Of a stretch of DNA of 64,000 nucleotides, positions 61,033-64,000 are shown one piece after another; positions within the stretch are counted from its first letter, which is position 1; every line of letters begins with the position of its first letter. The DNA lies in NCBI RefSeq assembly GCF_021155765.1, contig NC_060107.1:12076501-12140500 (forward strand), read 5' to 3'. Made by a program: the position numbers and the translations under genes. The DNA is from Diprion similis (Eukaryota; Arthropoda; Insecta; Hymenoptera; Diprionidae). The notes beneath the pieces are model-generated. The model saw only the letters and a list, made by a program, of their open reading frames with translations. It was not told the origin of the DNA and searched no databases.

Positions 61033-63536
61033 TTACAATCTCGTGATAGACACTCTGTAGCCGTCAACAGCACGTACAGAAACGCCAAACTTCAGGCGCA
61101 GTGTTTGGAGGGATCCACTGCAGGCGATTCTGTACTTTTGAACGACTCTAGTAACGAGCGTTTTTATCAGAACCATGGCGTAGTGCCTTCCTGAAAACGC
61201 AAATGAATTATAACTAGAAGAGAAGTTTCTTGGCGCAATCCCACTCTCTGCCACCAAATCGCTCATCGTCTAATGAGAGCAATCTCGAATCAAACCCACC
61301 GATGCAACTCCTGATGCCACTGCTGAACGGCACGTAGGCGTATGGATGCCTGTCGATCGAATTCTCTGGCGTGAATCTATCGGGATTGAACTTCTCCGGC
61401 TCTGTCCAGTACTTCGGATCACGGTGAGTTTCAAACACCATTAGCGCAAGGGTGCAGCCCTTCGGAGCGGTGCATGTTTCTGAAACAGGGAATTCTTACG
61501 ACCGAACTACTCAAATTCCCACACTCTACGGCTTTCCGAACTTACCAAATTCAAGATCTGCTGTCAGCTCGCGCAAAGTCATCGGTCCCACCGGAAACAA
61601 ACGGATGGTTTCCTTGATCACCAATTCCAAGTACCTCAGTTTCGAGAGATTCTCCATGGTCACGTCTTCATCTCCAATAACCTCGTTCACTTCCTTCCGT
61701 ACCTTGTCCTGAAGAACACAAATTCAGTTAGGTTACTCGGTAGGAGAGTGAGAAGTATAACCAAAATTTATTTCAATGCGCATGAGCATGCGAACCTGAA
61801 TGTCTGGGTGCATTCCCAGCATCATGAACAAGAACGAGCAAGTTAGTGCAGTCGGATCCTGTGCCTGGAACAGTTTAACATTAACATCGTAACGTCGTTC
61901 AACCCTTTTTACTCGCTTGAACCTTACCGGCATCCAAATGTTCGATATCGCGTCTCTCAACCGAATGTCATCCATTGCTTCTGTCTCTTCATTATGAGCT
62001 ATAAGCCGGTCCAAAACAGCCGTTGGCTGTCTATCCGAACCGTCGGAGGTTTTCTTCGAAGCATAATACTCGTCCTTCTTTTGGTTGACAAGCTGGAAAT
62101 TTGTTTTCGATAAGAATGTCAACTGGAAAGATACGATTGGTGAAATTCATGAGGTACTTACAGTTTCTGCAAACTTTCGCAGTACGCTTATCGAGCTAGC
62201 GAATTGTCGCCCGGGGATGGTGCAAGCATAAATCCAGTCCGGATGCAGCCAGATCTTCAGGGTTCTGTCGTGAGCTAGAGCAATCGCTCTGCAACACGGA
62301 TTCTGAATATTAGGATAAAGATTGTTGCGAACGACCAGCAATGCGTCTGAAGAGTAAAGCTACCCTAATGTGATGCACCGAGTTCATTGCAAGTACACGA
62401 AACTAATACATATTTTAAACTCCAACAGTTTTTGTATGGAACATTTCTTTTATACGGCAACTCTCTAGCGAGGTGAACAGGATGAAGAATATTTTTGACT
62501 GCAAAGCAGTTTTAAAAAAAATCGGCAAATCGTATTAAGGTAACTTTACTTGTGAATGAAAATACGGAATCAATGCACCTTGAGCAGCATTCTATAAGGC
62601 CCTTGTACCCATCATTTTGAGCAGTACCAGGAGTTCCCATCACGGTTTCTGGAACAAACGCAATGATATTCGGCGCAATTCTTTTGCCCTCCGGTTATTC
62701 CACTGTTTTCAACTCACCCAAGATCATGTCCAAGGTGCAGTCGTCCATGTAGTGTATTATGTCGAACTCCCCCTTGCCGACCTTATCCTCCAGACACCCG
62801 ACGCAACGGCGGCTCTGCCGGTCAAAGCACTCAATATACTTGTTCAACTCCTTCCCGCTAACCATGGGCATGATCACCTTGCGTTGGGCTCTGTGCGTGG
62901 CACCTAACAGACAGAATCAGCGCATTGTGCGTATTGAAGGACAATCAAATAACGCAAGCGAGATCATTGTCACCGTCATCCATACCAGAATCTGTAACCA
63001 GGCCGTGACCCAAGTAAGACGCCAGAAAACGATACTCGTACGGCTTGTGCGACGCAACGCTGCTGTTCAAGACTACCTGGAACATCAAGTGAGCAGCTCA
63101 GGAAAGATCTTGTGCATCCCGTGAGTCACTACTCAATTTGTTCGGTCAGCAATGCCCGATAACTTTGAGGAGTGCGCCGGTGCTTACTTCGAAATCTCGA
63201 GGATTCTTTATCACCACGAAAAGCTTCGGTCCCATCCAGACGCGAAAGGGTTTGTCGTACGGTTGACTGTATTCCATTACCCGGTTCATTAATTCTGTGG
63301 ATGAGATAGTGAATCAGTATGTCGGTTCTTTGATGAATTGTTTTTCGTATTTGTATGGTTATTACCGTCAGGGTCCCCGGCAAAGAACAATGCGTTTCCT
63401 ATTATCGGAAGAGCCCGAGGTCCTTTCATTCGCGAGGCACTTTTTAAGAACTGCCATTCTCTGTGACACCACTCTCGTAGTCCATCCGCTAGTATCCATA
63501 TGGCAGCCAAAAGTCCAATTAGTAGTATCAAAGTAC
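61033..63536 (-). CDS. Cytochrome P450, atypical CYP4-clan subfamily (copy B), 5' end not found
   Basis: This is a sister of the gene at 52006-57077. Exons seen are 63366-63536, 63188-63294, 62986-63076, 62718-62903, 62579-62648, 62162-62288, 61928-62092, 61796-61864, 61546-61708, 61300-61479 and 61033-61190 (1487 nt). Adding the expected 25-nt first exon gives the same 1512 nt as the sister. That exon was not found below 64000 and probably lies beyond the window. Landmarks are anchor LILLIGLLAAIWILADGL, MKGPRALPIIGN, HRAQR in place of WxxxR, NIWMPAQDPTALT in helix I, KETIRLFP, FNPDRF and haem loop PFSSGIRSCIG. All reading frames are open, and the substitutions shared with copy A argue that they predate the duplication. 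Confidence 0.88.
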
Positions 63537-63599
63537 CTTAAAGTGAAAACACATTTGGATTAGAAATAATGATGAGGGGTTATACGAAACGTATTCCAA

Positions 63600-63930
63600 T
63601 AAATTTGAAAATTTTCAGACACATTGTAGCAACGTGACCATACAAGGTCTTGATTTTTGCACACACACTTGCGCAATATTTCTGTAATGTTGAATACACA
63701 GTTTAATGCAATATGCAATAACCTCACTTTACAACATTACTGCAATGTATCTGTAATATGTCAAACACAATAAGAAAATTGACAGAATGGTGCAATATTT
63801 CTGTATTGTTTTGAGTGCACAATTCTAACTGCAATGTTGCTGCAACATTTTCGCAACATTGCAGCAGTAATATCAATACGTGAGTATTGTAGTAATGTTT
63901 CTGCAACATTACAGATCATGTAGGGTAACG
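63600..63930. repeat. Degenerate TTGCAATATT-rich dispersed repeat (clearest copy)
   Basis: Recurring GCGCAATATTTCTGTAATG, ATTACTGCAATGTATCTGTAA, GGTGCAATATTTCTGTATTG, CTGCAATGTTGCTGCAACAT and AATGTTTCTGCAACATTACA make a loose tandem array. Other sites in the window share these words and the flanking CAAAGTTACATTGCTGCAA and ATATTTCAAAC phrases. Confidence 0.6.
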
Positions 63931-64000
63931 GTGTGAATAACGTTTTGAATGTAAGATATTTAAAGAAAACTGTTTTTTTTTTTTACCACCATCAACTTTC

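Overview
This is AT-rich animal genomic DNA with multi-exon, GT-AG spliced genes. The protein families (insect CYP4-clan cytochrome P450s, an ELO fatty-acid elongase, a TMEM272-like membrane protein, a Mutator-type transposase relic) and the many small fold-back elements point to an insect. Hymenoptera is my best guess, but that is inference and not proven by the sequence.

Layout. 1-5.0 kb: no intact gene, some decayed coding-like stretches on the minus strand and a fold-back transposon (3998-4788). 5.0-6.4 kb: an intact three-exon ELOVL elongase (minus), followed by an ELO relic (about 7.13-7.38 kb). 9.2-11.7 kb: a transposon-derived block made of an array of 90-bp repeats, a long hairpin, a frame-broken Mutator-like transposase and a 702-bp element with inverted termini built from about 137-bp units. 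11.96-12.18 kb: a GC-rich 23-bp minisatellite. 13.1-35.85 kb: three head-to-tail CYP4 genes (minus, 12 coding exons each, 513, 514 and 512 aa). 37.6-39.05 kb: a small secreted protein, probably with an MD-2/ML-like fold. 43.6-48.6 kb: a plus-strand TMEM272-like gene with a GC-richer promoter region. 50.4-51.2 kb: two related MITEs. 52.0-57.1 kb and 61.0-63.5 kb: two further P450s (minus) of a distinct, atypical subfamily. Between them lies a plus-strand P450 relic (about 59.8-60.2 kb). The last P450 lacks its short first coding exon inside the window.

The P450 models rest on phase-consistent splice junctions. Summed coding lengths divide by three for the four complete genes. Internal exon lengths (107, 91, 186, 70, 127, 69, 180 nt) are identical across both subgroups.

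The most interesting biology is in the two distal P450s. They keep the haem Cys and ExxR, but both replace the C-helix Trp of WxxxR with His and the I-helix catalytic Thr with Pro (AQDPT instead of GNDTT). The neighbourhood (elongase, CYP4 oxidases, possible lipid-binding secreted protein) suggests lipid, hydrocarbon or semiochemical metabolism, but adjacency alone does not show that they work together. Introns and intergenic DNA are full of fold-back elements and a degenerate repeat rich in TTGCAATATTTC-like motifs, seen at eight places.
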